Positions 46,257 to 55,460 of a stretch of 64,000 bases of DNA are shown here, piece after piece (the stretch's first letter is position 1; every line of letters begins with the position of its first letter). Below the pieces are notes generated by a model. The model was not told the DNA's origin. It worked only from the letters and a program-made list of their open reading frames with translations, and made no database searches. Source of the stretch: Rhodoferax sp. (GTDB taxonomy: Bacteria; Pseudomonadota; Gammaproteobacteria; Burkholderiales; Burkholderiaceae_C); the NCBI RefSeq assembly GCF_018780565.1, contig NZ_JADMJN010000003.1, forward strand, positions 1 to 64,000, written 5' to 3'. Position numbers and translations under genes: made by a program.

Positions 46257-47915
46257 ATGGCAACAGCAGCGGCCCCACGGCCAATGACCGCCGGAGAAAA
46301 GAAGGTTATCTTCGCCTCGTCCTTGGGTACCGTTTTCGAGTGGTACGACTTTTACCTTTACGGCTCACTCGCAGCCATTATTGCCAAGCAGTTTTTCAGC
46401 GGTCTCGATGAGGGTTCTGCCTTCATTTTCGCGCTGCTCGCGTTTGCAGCCGGCTTCATCGTGCGTCCCTTCGGTGCACTGGTGTTCGGTCGTCTGGGTG
46501 ACATGATCGGTCGCAAGTACACATTCCTGGTCACCATCGTGATCATGGGTCTGTCGACCTTTGTCGTTGGTGTCTTGCCCAACTACGCCACGATCGGCGT
46601 GGCCGCTCCCGTGATCCTGATCGCCCTGCGCATGTTGCAAGGCCTGGCACTGGGTGGTGAGTACGGTGGTGCTGCAACTTATGTGGCTGAGCACTCGCCC
46701 ATGGGCAAACGCGGTGCCTACACCTCATGGATTCAGACCACGGCCACACTCGGCCTGTTTCTGTCCCTGATGGTGATTCTGGGTACACGCACCTTGATTG
46801 GTGAGGCAGCCTTTGCCGATTGGGGCTGGCGCGTTCCGTTCATTGTTTCCATTCTGTTGTTGGCCGTGTCGGTCTACATCCGTTTGAGCATGAACGAGTC
46901 GCCTGCTTTTGCCAAGATGAAAGCTGAAGGCAAGACCTCCAAGGCGCCCCTGTCCGAATCTTTCGGTCAGTGGAAAAACCTGAAGATCGTGATTCTGGCC
47001 CTGATCGGCCTGACTGCCGGTCAAGCCGTGGTCTGGTATTCGGGTCAGTTCTATGCCCTGTTCTTCCTGACGCAAGCCCTGAAGGTCGACGGTGCAACTG
47101 CCAACATCATGGTGGCGATTTCCCTGATCATCGGCACACCGTTCTTCATCGTGTTTGGTGCATGGTCTGACAAGATTGGCCGCAAGCCCATCATCATGGC
47201 CGGCTGCCTGCTGGCTGTTGTGACTTACTTCCCGGTGTTCACTGCGCTGACCAAGGCTGCCAATCCTGATCTGGCCGCAGCCCAGGCCAAGAACAAGGTC
47301 ACCGTGACTTCGGACGACAAAGAGTGCTCCTTCCAGTTCAACCCGACGGGTACTGTCAAGTTCACCAGCTCATGCGATATCGCCAAGCAGGTGCTGGCAG
47401 GTTCTTCGGTGAGCTATGAAAATGCACCAGGTGCTGCAGGTGTACCCGCTGTGATCCAGATTGGCGAGACCAAGATCAACAGCTACTCGTCCAAAGGACT
47501 GCCAGCAGCCGAGGCCAAAGCCAAGGGTGATCAGTTCAAGAAGGAAGTTGCTGATGCTCTGAAAGCTGCCGGCTACCCCGCCAAGGCTGACATGGCCAAG
47601 TTTGACAAAGTGACCGTCGTCGCCATCCTGACTTACCTGGTGATCCTGGTGACCATGGTGTACGGCCCGATCGCCGCCATGCTTGTGGAAATGTTCCCGA
47701 CCCGCATCCGCTACACCTCCATGTCGCTGCCGTATCACATCGGCAATGGCTGGTTCGGTGGCTTGCTGCCAACCACAGCCTTCGCCATCGTGGCGCAGAC
47801 CGGTAACATGTACAACGGTTTGTGGTACCCCATCATCGTCGCCGGCATGACCTTTGTGGTCGGCATGATTTTTGTCAAAGAGACAAAAGATGTGGACATC
47901 TACGCCAACGACTAA
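46257..47915 (+). CDS. MFS transporter, metabolite:H+ symporter type, with large extra loop
   Basis: A 552-residue inner-membrane symporter. The motifs GTVFEWYDFYLYGSLA at the first helix, GRLGDMIGRKYTF and GAWSDKIGRKPII are typical of the MHS subfamily (carboxylate or osmolyte uptake). Usual members have about 430-450 residues; here an extra segment of about 120 residues (roughly 332-455), with two cysteines and lysine/alanine-rich sequence, lies between helices nine and ten and should face the periplasm. Strong terminator follows. Confidence 0.9.
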   Translation: MATAAAPRPMTAGEKKVIFASSLGTVFEWYDFYLYGSLAAIIAKQFFSGLDEGSAFIFALLAFAAGFIVRPFGALVFGRLGDMIGRKYTFLVTIVIMGLSTFVVGVLPNYATIGVAAPVILIALRMLQGLALGGEYGGAATYVAEHSPMGKRGAYTSWIQTTATLGLFLSLMVILGTRTLIGEAAFADWGWRVPFIVSILLLAVSVYIRLSMNESPAFAKMKAEGKTSKAPLSESFGQWKNLKIVILALIGLTAGQAVVWYSGQFYALFFLTQALKVDGATANIMVAISLIIGTPFFIVFGAWSDKIGRKPIIMAGCLLAVVTYFPVFTALTKAANPDLAAAQAKNKVTVTSDDKECSFQFNPTGTVKFTSSCDIAKQVLAGSSVSYENAPGAAGVPAVIQIGETKINSYSSKGLPAAEAKAKGDQFKKEVADALKAAGYPAKADMAKFDKVTVVAILTYLVILVTMVYGPIAAMLVEMFPTRIRYTSMSLPYHIGNGWFGGLLPTTAFAIVAQTGNMYNGLWYPIIVAGMTFVVGMIFVKETKDVDIYAND

Positions 47916-47965
47916 GCTTGGTCGTATGGGTTTGACGGGCCAAACCTGGCCCGGCTAACTACGGA

Positions 47966-47993
47966 AGGGCCCTCCCAGTGAGGGCCTTTTTTT
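47966..47993 (+). terminator. Rho-independent terminator
   Basis: A 7-bp GC-rich stem (GGCCCTC with GAGGGCC) and a five-base loop are followed by seven T residues, 50 nt after the transporter stop. Confidence 0.92.
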
Positions 47994-48032
47994 GCCCCAT
48001 CTTTTGGGGGCGCTTTTCAGAGAGATTGATAT

Positions 48033-48197
48033 ATGTGGAAAATTGCAGTGGGTTTTGCCGTCTTTGCGGGTTTGGCCTTGTTCATTTTGAGCAAGGGGGG
48101 TGATATCGACATGAGCGGAGAAAAGCACGGTGCTGAGGCGACCCACGCGCCGGCTGCTGCGACACCCGCCGCTGCCCCCGCCAGCGCTGCCAAATAG
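48033..48197 (+). CDS. 54-residue single-pass membrane protein
   Basis: A short frame from ATG 48033 to TAG 48195. Residues 1-20 (MWKIAVGFAVFAGLALFILS) form one hydrophobic segment, followed by a charged part and an Ala/Pro-rich tail (PAAATPAAAPASAAK). This is a typical small anchored or lipoprotein-like layout without a lipobox cysteine. A purine-rich AGAGAGA lies ahead of the start. No family known to me. Confidence 0.6.
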   Translation: MWKIAVGFAVFAGLALFILSKGGDIDMSGEKHGAEATHAPAAATPAAAPASAAK

Positions 48198-48280
48198 TAT
48201 TTGCGGGCGAGTGCCCACACGGGGCGGGCAAGGGTATATCCGCGTTGGCTGATGCTTGGTCAAGCCACTAGAATCCGCCC

Positions 48281-48748
48281 ATGAAATACGTAAAGACAGA
48301 AACGGGTCAGCAAGCCTTCAAGGTCCGCTCACCCCTGTTGTCGGCGCGCCAGCGTTCAGCCTTCATTCTTTTTGATGGCGTGAAGACGACTGCTCAGGTA
48401 CTTGCTGCCACGGCCGGTCTTGGCATCACGCCAGACGATATTGAGTATCTCGTTCAACAGGGCTTTCTGGTGGTGGCGCCCGACGCTGCGCCTGCGGTGA
48501 CGTCAGCCACCCTTGTTGTCGAATCGCCGGCAGCGCCTGTGAGCCAGCGTACCGCTCAGGAGCGCTACCGCGATGCCATGCCGATTGCGACCGAGTTGAC
48601 CGCCAGCCTGGGCTTGCGCGGGTTTCGTTTGAATCTTGCCGTGGAAGGTGCCAGCGGTTTTGACGACTTGCTGGCCTTGCTGCCCAAAATCAGGGACGCG
48701 GTTGGCGCCCCGGCTTGTGCCGCCCTGGAGCAGGCTCTCAAGGGATAG
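48281..48748 (+). CDS. Conserved hypothetical protein
   Basis: A 155-residue protein. The first half (GQQAFKVRSPLLSARQRSAF and a winged-helix-like GITPDDIEYLVQQGFLVV) resembles a small DNA-binding or regulatory fold; an Ala/Pro/Val linker about 70-90 leads to a helical C-terminal part. No signal peptide. Function not recognised. It precedes uvrA by 68 nt. Confidence 0.7.
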   Translation: MKYVKTETGQQAFKVRSPLLSARQRSAFILFDGVKTTAQVLAATAGLGITPDDIEYLVQQGFLVVAPDAAPAVTSATLVVESPAAPVSQRTAQERYRDAMPIATELTASLGLRGFRLNLAVEGASGFDDLLALLPKIRDAVGAPACAALEQALKG

Positions 48749-48816
48749 CCCCTTTTGGCGCGCTTGCGCGGCGAACTACCTAGAATGTCTGGCCCCCACA
48801 GGAAAGACATCACGCC

Positions 48817-51800
48817 ATGCCACAAGGTTTCATCCGCATTCGCGGCGCACGCCAGCACAATCTCAAGAACCTGGACCTCGACATCCGCACGGGTGAATTG
48901 ACGGTGGTCACCGGCCCCAGCGGTTCCGGTAAATCCAGTCTGGTGTTTGACACGCTGTTTGCCGAGGGGCAGCGGCGCTATGTGGAAACCTTCTCTGCCT
49001 ATGCGCGCCAGTTTCTGGACCGCATGGACAAGCCTGCCGTCGACAAGGTGGAGGGGGTGCCCCCGGCCATCGCGATTGACCAGACCAACCCGGTGCGCTC
49101 CTCGCGTTCCACCGTGGGCACCATGACCGAACTCAACGACCACTTGAAATTGTTGTTCGCGCGTGCCGGTCAGTTGTTCGACCGCGAAACAGCACAGCCG
49201 GTGCGTCACGACTCGGCAGAGACCATTTACACGCAATTGTGCGAGCGCAGTGCCGCGCATGAGGCTGCCGGTATGGGCGCGCGGCTGGCGGTCACTTTCC
49301 CGGTAGAGCTGCCAGGCAGCACGACGCCCGAGGAGATCGAGCAGTGGCTTTCAGTCAGCGGCTTCACGAAGGTGCAGGCACAACGCGAGGTCGCCAGCCC
49401 GACCGGACCGCGCAAGGTGCTGGATGTGGTGGCCGATCGCTTCCGGTTGAGCACCGCTGAGCGAGCGCGTGTGCTGGAAGCCATTGAGGTGGCGCTCAAA
49501 CACGGCAGTGGCCGCATGGCGGTGTATGCACTGGCTGAGGCCGCCGAGGCGACTGATGTCGTCTGGAAATTCTCCACCGGGCTGCATTGCCCGGAGAGTG
49601 ATGTGCGCTACGCTGAGCCCATCGCTTCCATGTTTTCCTTCAACTCGGCAGTGGGTGCCTGTGACACCTGCAGAGGCTTTGGGCGGGTCATCGGCGTGGA
49701 CTATGGACTGGTTATCCCGAACGACAAGCTGACGCTGCGCGCCGGTGCGGTCAAGCCGATGCAAACCCCGGCCTGGCAGGAGTGCCAGGACGATTTGATG
49801 CGCCATGCCGAAGCGGCGGGTATTCCCCGCGACACGCCTTGGTACAAACTTACGCCGGAGCAGCAGTACTGGGTGGTGAATGGCTCGCCCAACTGGAATG
49901 GCAAGTGGAACCAGCACTGGTTTGGCATCAAGCGTTTCTTCGAATATCTGGAAACCAAAGCCTACAAAATGCACATTCGGGTGCTGCTGTCCAAGTACCG
50001 CAGCTACACGCCTTGTGGCACCTGCAATGGCGCCCGGCTCAAGACCGAGAGTCTGCTGTGGCGTATCGGCAGCAAAGCGGATGCAGATGCCGTCCTGGAG
50101 CCGGGCAAGCGGTTCATGCCGGCTGGCGTGAAGTGGTCGCGTGAGCAGTTGGAGGCTTTACCGGGGCTGTGTTTGCATGATCTGATGCTGATGCCGATGG
50201 ATCGGCTTCGGCGGTTCTTCGATGGGCTGCAGTCCGGGCTTGGCCTGGCCGAGGCCCCAAACCCGGCGCCCCTGTCTGCGGGGCTCTCGGATGCGCAGTA
50301 CAAGACGCTCAAGCTTTTGTTTGAGGAAGTCGGCACGCGGCTGAAGTACCTGTGCGATGTGGGCATTGGCTACCTCACGCTGGACCGGCAAAGCCGTACC
50401 TTGTCGGGGGGGGAGGTGCAGCGCATCAACCTCACCACCGCCTTGGGGACGTCGCTGGTCAACACTTTGTTTGTGCTCGATGAGCCCAGCATCGGTCTGC
50501 ACCCGCGCGACATGCACCGCATTATTGTGGCGATGCAGCGTCTGCGGGATGCTGGCAATACCCTGGTGGTGGTGGAGCATGACCCGGCCGTGATGCTGGC
50601 CGCCGACCGCATGATCGACATGGGTCCCGGCCCGGGTGAACGCGGCGGGCAGATTGTGTTTGATGGTTCGACCGCAGACTTGCGCAACGCCGACACGCTG
50701 ACCGGCGCCTATCTGGGTGGGCGCAAGCAGGTCGGCATGGGCTTTCAGCGGCTGGTGGCCGAGAACACGCCTCGGCTGATTCTGGAAGGTGCGCGTGATC
50801 ACAACCTGAAGAACGTGTCGGTTGAATTTCCCCTGCAGCGCCTGGTGTGTGTAACCGGTGTCAGCGGTTCCGGTAAATCCACCTTGATTCAGGACATTCT
50901 TGCGCCTGCCTTGTTGCGCCACTTCGGCAAGTCGACCGAGGCGCCGGGCCTGCACGATCGCCTGCTGGGTGCAGATCAGCTCAGCGATGTGGTGTTCGTG
51001 GACCAGTCGCCAATTGGCAAAACAGCGCGTTCCAACCCGGTGAGCTATGTCGGTGCGTGGGATGCGATCCGCGAGATCTTTGCCAATGCACCCTTGTCGC
51101 GCCAGCGCAGCTACACCGCCTCCAAGTTCAGCGCCAACAGCGGTGATGGCCGTTGCGCCACGTGCGGGGGCTCCGGCTTTGAGCATGTGGAGATGCAGTT
51201 TCTGAGCGATGTCTACCTGCGCTGCCCGGACTGCAATGGCCAGCGTTTTCGCCCCGAAATACTGGAAGTCACGGTGGAGCGATTGGGCCAATTGCTCAAC
51301 GTGGCCAGCGTGCTGGACCTCACCGTCAGTGAAGCCGCCAGCCTGTTTGCTGGCGACCGCGACGTGATCCGTGCCCTACAGCCCATCGTGGATGTCGGGC
51401 TGGAGTATGTCAAGCTCGGCCAGCCTGTGCCCACGCTGTCTGGCGGTGAGGCGCAGCGCCTCAAGCTGGCCGGCTTCCTGGCAGATGCCGCCAAGAGTGC
51501 CACCGCCAGCCGCCAGGCCACGGCCAAACGCGGCTCATTGTTCATGTTTGACGAACCCACCACCGGCCTGCATTTCGACGACATTGCCAAGCTGATGCGC
51601 GCCATGCGCAAGCTGCTCGATGCCGGGCATTCCCTGATCGTCATTGAGCACAACCTGGATGTCATCCGCGCCAGTGACTGGCTGATTGACCTCGGCCCCG
51701 AAGGCGGTGACGCCGGTGGCGAGGTGGTGGCGGTGGGAACGCCGGACGATGTGCGTCAACACCCCAGCTCCCATACCGGCAAAGCCCTGCGCGATTACGA

Positions 51801-54657
51801 CCGTGCGCTGGGTTGGGGTGCGCTGGCGGTGCAGGAGCCGCAAGCCCATTGGGGCCAGTTGGCCATGGCCAAGCCGGCAACCGCCATCAGCAACGACATC
51901 CAGATCGTCAACGCCAGGGAACACAATCTGCAGTCGCTCAGTGTCAATATCCCGCGTGGCAAGTTCAGCGTCATCACGGGTGTGTCCGGCTCGGGCAAAT
52001 CCACACTGGCCTTTGACATCCTTTTCAACGAAGGACAGCGTCGCTACCTGGAGTCGCTCAATGCCTATGCCCGCAGCATCGTGCAGCCCGCGGGCCGACC
52101 CGAGGTCGACGCCGTGTATGGCATACCACCCACGGTGGCGATTGAGCAACGGTTGTCGCGCGGTGGCCGCAAGTCCACCGTGGGCACCACCACCGAGGTG
52201 TGGCATTTTCTGCGTCTGCTGTATGTCAAGCTCGGTACCCAGCACTGCATCCATGACGGCACGCCGGTGGCGCCGCAAACGCCCGACAGCATTGCCGCCC
52301 AGTTGCTGAAAAACTTCCGTGGGCAGCACATTGGCCTGCTGGCGCCGCTGGTGCTGAACCGCAAGGGCGTCTACACCGAGCTGGCCGATTGGGCGCGGCC
52401 GCGCGGCTTCACGCATCTGCGGGTCGATGGCAATTTTCTGCCCACCACCGGCTTTCCCCGTATTGACCGATTCAAGGAGCACACGATCGAGTTGCCAGTG
52501 GCCAGCCTCGACGTGTTGCCTGAGAAAGAGGCAGCCTTGCGCGAGGCCCTGGCTTTGGCGCTGACGCACGGCAAGGGCGTGGTTCACGTACTGAGCAACT
52601 TGGAGGGCTTGCGTGAGGCCATGCAGACCGGCGCGCCGACCGCTGCCATCGGCACCCTGCAGGCGTTTTCCACCAAGCGGGCTTGCCCGGTGTGCAGCAC
52701 CAGCTATGCCGAGCTGGATCCGCGTTTGTTCTCCTACAACAGCAAACACGGCTGGTGCCCGGACTGTGTGGGCACCGGCGTGCGTCTGACCAAGGAGCAG
52801 CGCAAGGTGTTCGATGATTCCGTGCGCGACGATGACAACAAAGGCCGCGAACAAACCTTTGCCGAACCCGAGGTGGAGGACCTGGTGGACACGGCCTGCC
52901 CCAGCTGCCAGGGTACCCGACTCAACGCCACCGCGCGGGCGGTCCGGTTCGGCCTGCAGTTTGCCGCTGCAGCCGGCCCGGACAATGATGCGCGGGAGGC
53001 GATCGACGGCATTGCCATCACCGAACTGGCCCGCATGAGTGTGACCGACATTCGTCAATGGGTCGGAACACTGCAGACCAGGGGCCGCATGAGTCAGCGC
53101 GAAACAGACATTGCCCGCGACCTGGTGCCTGAGATCAAAAGCCGCCTGGAGTTTCTGGAGCAAGTGGGGCTGGGCTATCTCACGCTGGATCGTGGTGCGC
53201 CCACGCTCAGCGGTGGCGAAGCCCAGCGCATCCGCCTGGCGGCCCAGTTGGGCAGCAACCTGCAAGGCGTGTGCTATGTGCTGGACGAGCCCACCATTGG
53301 CCTGCATCCGCGTGACAACCAGATTCTGCTGGACGCACTGCAGTCCCTGAGCGACAAGGGCAACACCCTGGTGGTGGTCGAGCACGACGAGGACACCATC
53401 CGTCATGCCGATCACATCATTGACATCGGGCCCAGCGCCGGCAAGCGTGGTGGCCGGCTGGTGGCAGAAGGCAAGGTCGCCGATATTGTGAAAGCGGGGG
53501 ATTCCCAGACCGGGCGTTACCTGCTGCATGCCATGAAGCATCCCTTGAAGCTGCGGCGTGCGGTTGACGCGACACAGGCCTCCGAGTCGGCGGCGCAGCA
53601 CTGGATCACTGTCAGCAGCGCCTCACTTCACAACCTGCATGAGGTCACCGCCCGCATTCCGCTGAGCCGTCTGGTGGCCGTCACGGGTGTTTCCGGTTCC
53701 GGCAAGTCCACCCTGGCGCGCGATGTGCTGCTGGCCAATGTGCAGGCCGCCGTCCAGAAGCGCAGTACTAAGGCTGGCCGGGATGCCCTGGCGGGCGGCG
53801 AGCAAATGCTGTGGACCGGCTGCAAGAATGTCACCGGTTTTGAATCCATCGATCGGGTGCTGGAAGTGGATCAGACACCGATTGGTAAAACCCCGCGCAG
53901 CTGCCCCGCCACCTACATCGGCTTCTGGGACATCATCCGCAAGCTGTTTGCCGACACTCTGGAGGCCAAGGCGCGTGGTTATGCCGCCAATCGCTTCAGT
54001 TTCAACACTGGCGAAGGCCGTTGCGCCAGTTGCGAAGGGCAGGGCATCCGCACCATCGCCATGAGCTTCCTGCCGGATGTGAAAGTGCTGTGCGAAGCCT
54101 GCAAGGGTGCGCGCTTCAATCCCGAAACCCTGGCGGTGACCTGGCGCGGCAAAAACATTGGCGACGTGCTGCAAATGGAGGTGGATGAGGCGGTGGACTT
54201 CTTTGCTGCCATGCCCAACATCGCCCACCCGGTGCAGTTGCTCAAGGACGTTGGTCTGGGTTACCTGACGCTGGGCCAGCCTTCCCCCACGCTCAGCGGA
54301 GGCGAAGCGCAGCGCATCAAACTGGTAACGGAGCTGAGCAAGGTGCGCGATGACATCACCCGGCGCGGCCAGAAGCCACCGCACACCCTCTACGTGCTGG
54401 ACGAGCCCACGGTGGGATTGCACATGGCCGACGTGGAAAAACTGATCAAGGTCTTGCACCGCCTGGTGGATGGCGGGCACAGCGTGGTGGTGATTGAGCA
54501 TGACCTGGACGTCATCGCCGAGGCCGATTGGGTGATTGACCTCGGACCCGATGGCGGTCAGGCCGGTGGTCGCGTGGTGGCTGCAACAACGCCGGAAGGC
54601 GTGGTGGCACTGCGTACGCACACCGGGCGTGCGCTGCAGGCGGTGCTGGCCCGATAG
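48817..54657 (+). CDS. uvrA: Tandem-fused UvrA excinuclease subunit
   Basis: A 1946-residue protein, about twice the usual 940, with four ABC ATPase sites: Walker A lysines at 39, 687, 1061 and 1630, and four LSGGE-type signatures (LSGGEVQRI, LSGGEAQRL, LSGGEAQRI twice). It therefore holds two complete UvrA-like halves (about 1-1010 and 1020-1946). Both halves keep the C-terminal zinc finger (GRCATCGGSG, GRCASCEGQG). The N-terminal zinc finger is intact in half two (CPVC and CPDC) but in half one the first CxxC reads CPES. It recognises DNA damage for UvrB. Double UvrA proteins occur in Burkholderiales (from memory). Probably a separate housekeeping UvrA also exists elsewhere. Confidence 0.93.
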   Translation: MPQGFIRIRGARQHNLKNLDLDIRTGELTVVTGPSGSGKSSLVFDTLFAEGQRRYVETFSAYARQFLDRMDKPAVDKVEGVPPAIAIDQTNPVRSSRSTVGTMTELNDHLKLLFARAGQLFDRETAQPVRHDSAETIYTQLCERSAAHEAAGMGARLAVTFPVELPGSTTPEEIEQWLSVSGFTKVQAQREVASPTGPRKVLDVVADRFRLSTAERARVLEAIEVALKHGSGRMAVYALAEAAEATDVVWKFSTGLHCPESDVRYAEPIASMFSFNSAVGACDTCRGFGRVIGVDYGLVIPNDKLTLRAGAVKPMQTPAWQECQDDLMRHAEAAGIPRDTPWYKLTPEQQYWVVNGSPNWNGKWNQHWFGIKRFFEYLETKAYKMHIRVLLSKYRSYTPCGTCNGARLKTESLLWRIGSKADADAVLEPGKRFMPAGVKWSREQLEALPGLCLHDLMLMPMDRLRRFFDGLQSGLGLAEAPNPAPLSAGLSDAQYKTLKLLFEEVGTRLKYLCDVGIGYLTLDRQSRTLSGGEVQRINLTTALGTSLVNTLFVLDEPSIGLHPRDMHRIIVAMQRLRDAGNTLVVVEHDPAVMLAADRMIDMGPGPGERGGQIVFDGSTADLRNADTLTGAYLGGRKQVGMGFQRLVAENTPRLILEGARDHNLKNVSVEFPLQRLVCVTGVSGSGKSTLIQDILAPALLRHFGKSTEAPGLHDRLLGADQLSDVVFVDQSPIGKTARSNPVSYVGAWDAIREIFANAPLSRQRSYTASKFSANSGDGRCATCGGSGFEHVEMQFLSDVYLRCPDCNGQRFRPEILEVTVERLGQLLNVASVLDLTVSEAASLFAGDRDVIRALQPIVDVGLEYVKLGQPVPTLSGGEAQRLKLAGFLADAAKSATASRQATAKRGSLFMFDEPTTGLHFDDIAKLMRAMRKLLDAGHSLIVIEHNLDVIRASDWLIDLGPEGGDAGGEVVAVGTPDDVRQHPSSHTGKALRDYDRALGWGALAVQEPQAHWGQLAMAKPATAISNDIQIVNAREHNLQSLSVNIPRGKFSVITGVSGSGKSTLAFDILFNEGQRRYLESLNAYARSIVQPAGRPEVDAVYGIPPTVAIEQRLSRGGRKSTVGTTTEVWHFLRLLYVKLGTQHCIHDGTPVAPQTPDSIAAQLLKNFRGQHIGLLAPLVLNRKGVYTELADWARPRGFTHLRVDGNFLPTTGFPRIDRFKEHTIELPVASLDVLPEKEAALREALALALTHGKGVVHVLSNLEGLREAMQTGAPTAAIGTLQAFSTKRACPVCSTSYAELDPRLFSYNSKHGWCPDCVGTGVRLTKEQRKVFDDSVRDDDNKGREQTFAEPEVEDLVDTACPSCQGTRLNATARAVRFGLQFAAAAGPDNDAREAIDGIAITELARMSVTDIRQWVGTLQTRGRMSQRETDIARDLVPEIKSRLEFLEQVGLGYLTLDRGAPTLSGGEAQRIRLAAQLGSNLQGVCYVLDEPTIGLHPRDNQILLDALQSLSDKGNTLVVVEHDEDTIRHADHIIDIGPSAGKRGGRLVAEGKVADIVKAGDSQTGRYLLHAMKHPLKLRRAVDATQASESAAQHWITVSSASLHNLHEVTARIPLSRLVAVTGVSGSGKSTLARDVLLANVQAAVQKRSTKAGRDALAGGEQMLWTGCKNVTGFESIDRVLEVDQTPIGKTPRSCPATYIGFWDIIRKLFADTLEAKARGYAANRFSFNTGEGRCASCEGQGIRTIAMSFLPDVKVLCEACKGARFNPETLAVTWRGKNIGDVLQMEVDEAVDFFAAMPNIAHPVQLLKDVGLGYLTLGQPSPTLSGGEAQRIKLVTELSKVRDDITRRGQKPPHTLYVLDEPTVGLHMADVEKLIKVLHRLVDGGHSVVVIEHDLDVIAEADWVIDLGPDGGQAGGRVVAATTPEGVVALRTHTGRALQAVLAR

Positions 54658-54699
54658 AGTGATTCGCGCTAAACTGCCTCAGGAGGGGGATGGCTTCGG

Positions 54700-55419
54700 A
54701 TGAAGGAAAAAATGAAAAGGCTCCTGTTCTGGCTGGTGTCGGGATTGCTCTGCGGGGGCGCAGCATGGGCTCAGGCCCCGGCGTTGAAACTGGTCGTTTT
54801 GCAGCCGCTCGACAGCCCCAAGGTGCTTGCCATCAAAGCCACCCTCGACCTTGCCTTCGCGCGATCGGGCATGCGTTACACCCTGGCCTACAACCCCGGT
54901 GAGCGGGCCATTGTGGCATTCAGGGATGGCAGCTTTGATGGTGACGCGAACCGCCTGAGCACGTTCAATCAGACTTTTCCCGACGCCATCCGTGTCGAGC
55001 CCCACCTCAATGGGGCGTTTTTTTACGCCATGAGTGCATCCAAAGCGGCCAAGCCGGTCTCCTGGGCTGATTTGTCGCGCTTCAGCGTGGCCTATGTTCG
55101 CGGTTACCGCGGCATCGAGATCCGGTTGGCCCAGGTGGCCGTGCGCGAACCCACCGATTCAGAGGATGCCTGTTTGAAAATGGCGGCGGGCAAAAGGGTG
55201 GACCTGTGTATTCTGGCGTCGGATCGTGTTGGCGAATGGCCACTGCAGGCGCAGTTTGGCGATCGATTGAATGGCACCCTGTTTGACCAGACCAAAGTAC
55301 ACGCCTGGATGGGCCCCCAACACAAAGAGGCGGCGGATCGCTTGACCAAGGTCTTGCGTGAGATGGATAAAACGGGTGAGCTGCAAAGAATCATGGCTTT
55401 GTACCGTCAGCCAGACTAG
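54700..55419 (+). CDS. Periplasmic substrate-binding-like protein
   Basis: A 239-residue protein with an N-terminal signal peptide (LLFWLVSGLLCGGAAWAQA) and a fold like amino-acid-binding proteins (SBP family 3): LVVLQPLDSPK at the start, a repeated lobe region RFSVAYVRGYRGIEIRLAQ and a C-terminal helix. It is shorter than normal binding proteins. It lies 41 nt before a histidine kinase gene, so it may be a ligand sensor for that kinase. A hairpin with a T run lies inside the coding region (54999-55024). Confidence 0.8.
   Translation: MKEKMKRLLFWLVSGLLCGGAAWAQAPALKLVVLQPLDSPKVLAIKATLDLAFARSGMRYTLAYNPGERAIVAFRDGSFDGDANRLSTFNQTFPDAIRVEPHLNGAFFYAMSASKAAKPVSWADLSRFSVAYVRGYRGIEIRLAQVAVREPTDSEDACLKMAAGKRVDLCILASDRVGEWPLQAQFGDRLNGTLFDQTKVHAWMGPQHKEAADRLTKVLREMDKTGELQRIMALYRQPD
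54999..55024 (+). terminator. Intragenic terminator-like hairpin
   Basis: GCCCCA pairs with TGGGGC around a six-base loop; G55017 and then seven T residues follow. It falls inside the binding-protein gene. The right arm and T run match the terminator at 26-55 closely. Termination inside a gene would be unusual; active translation would probably suppress it. Confidence 0.4.
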
Positions 55420-55460
55420 TACCCCGTACCGCATTCGTCACGCGCCCCTTGCATCACCCC

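Noticed and set aside
54690-54902. Plus-strand frame with a GGAGGGGG site right before its ATG
   Set aside because: The spacing is too short, and the overlapping frame from 54700 has a signal peptide and a recognisable fold.
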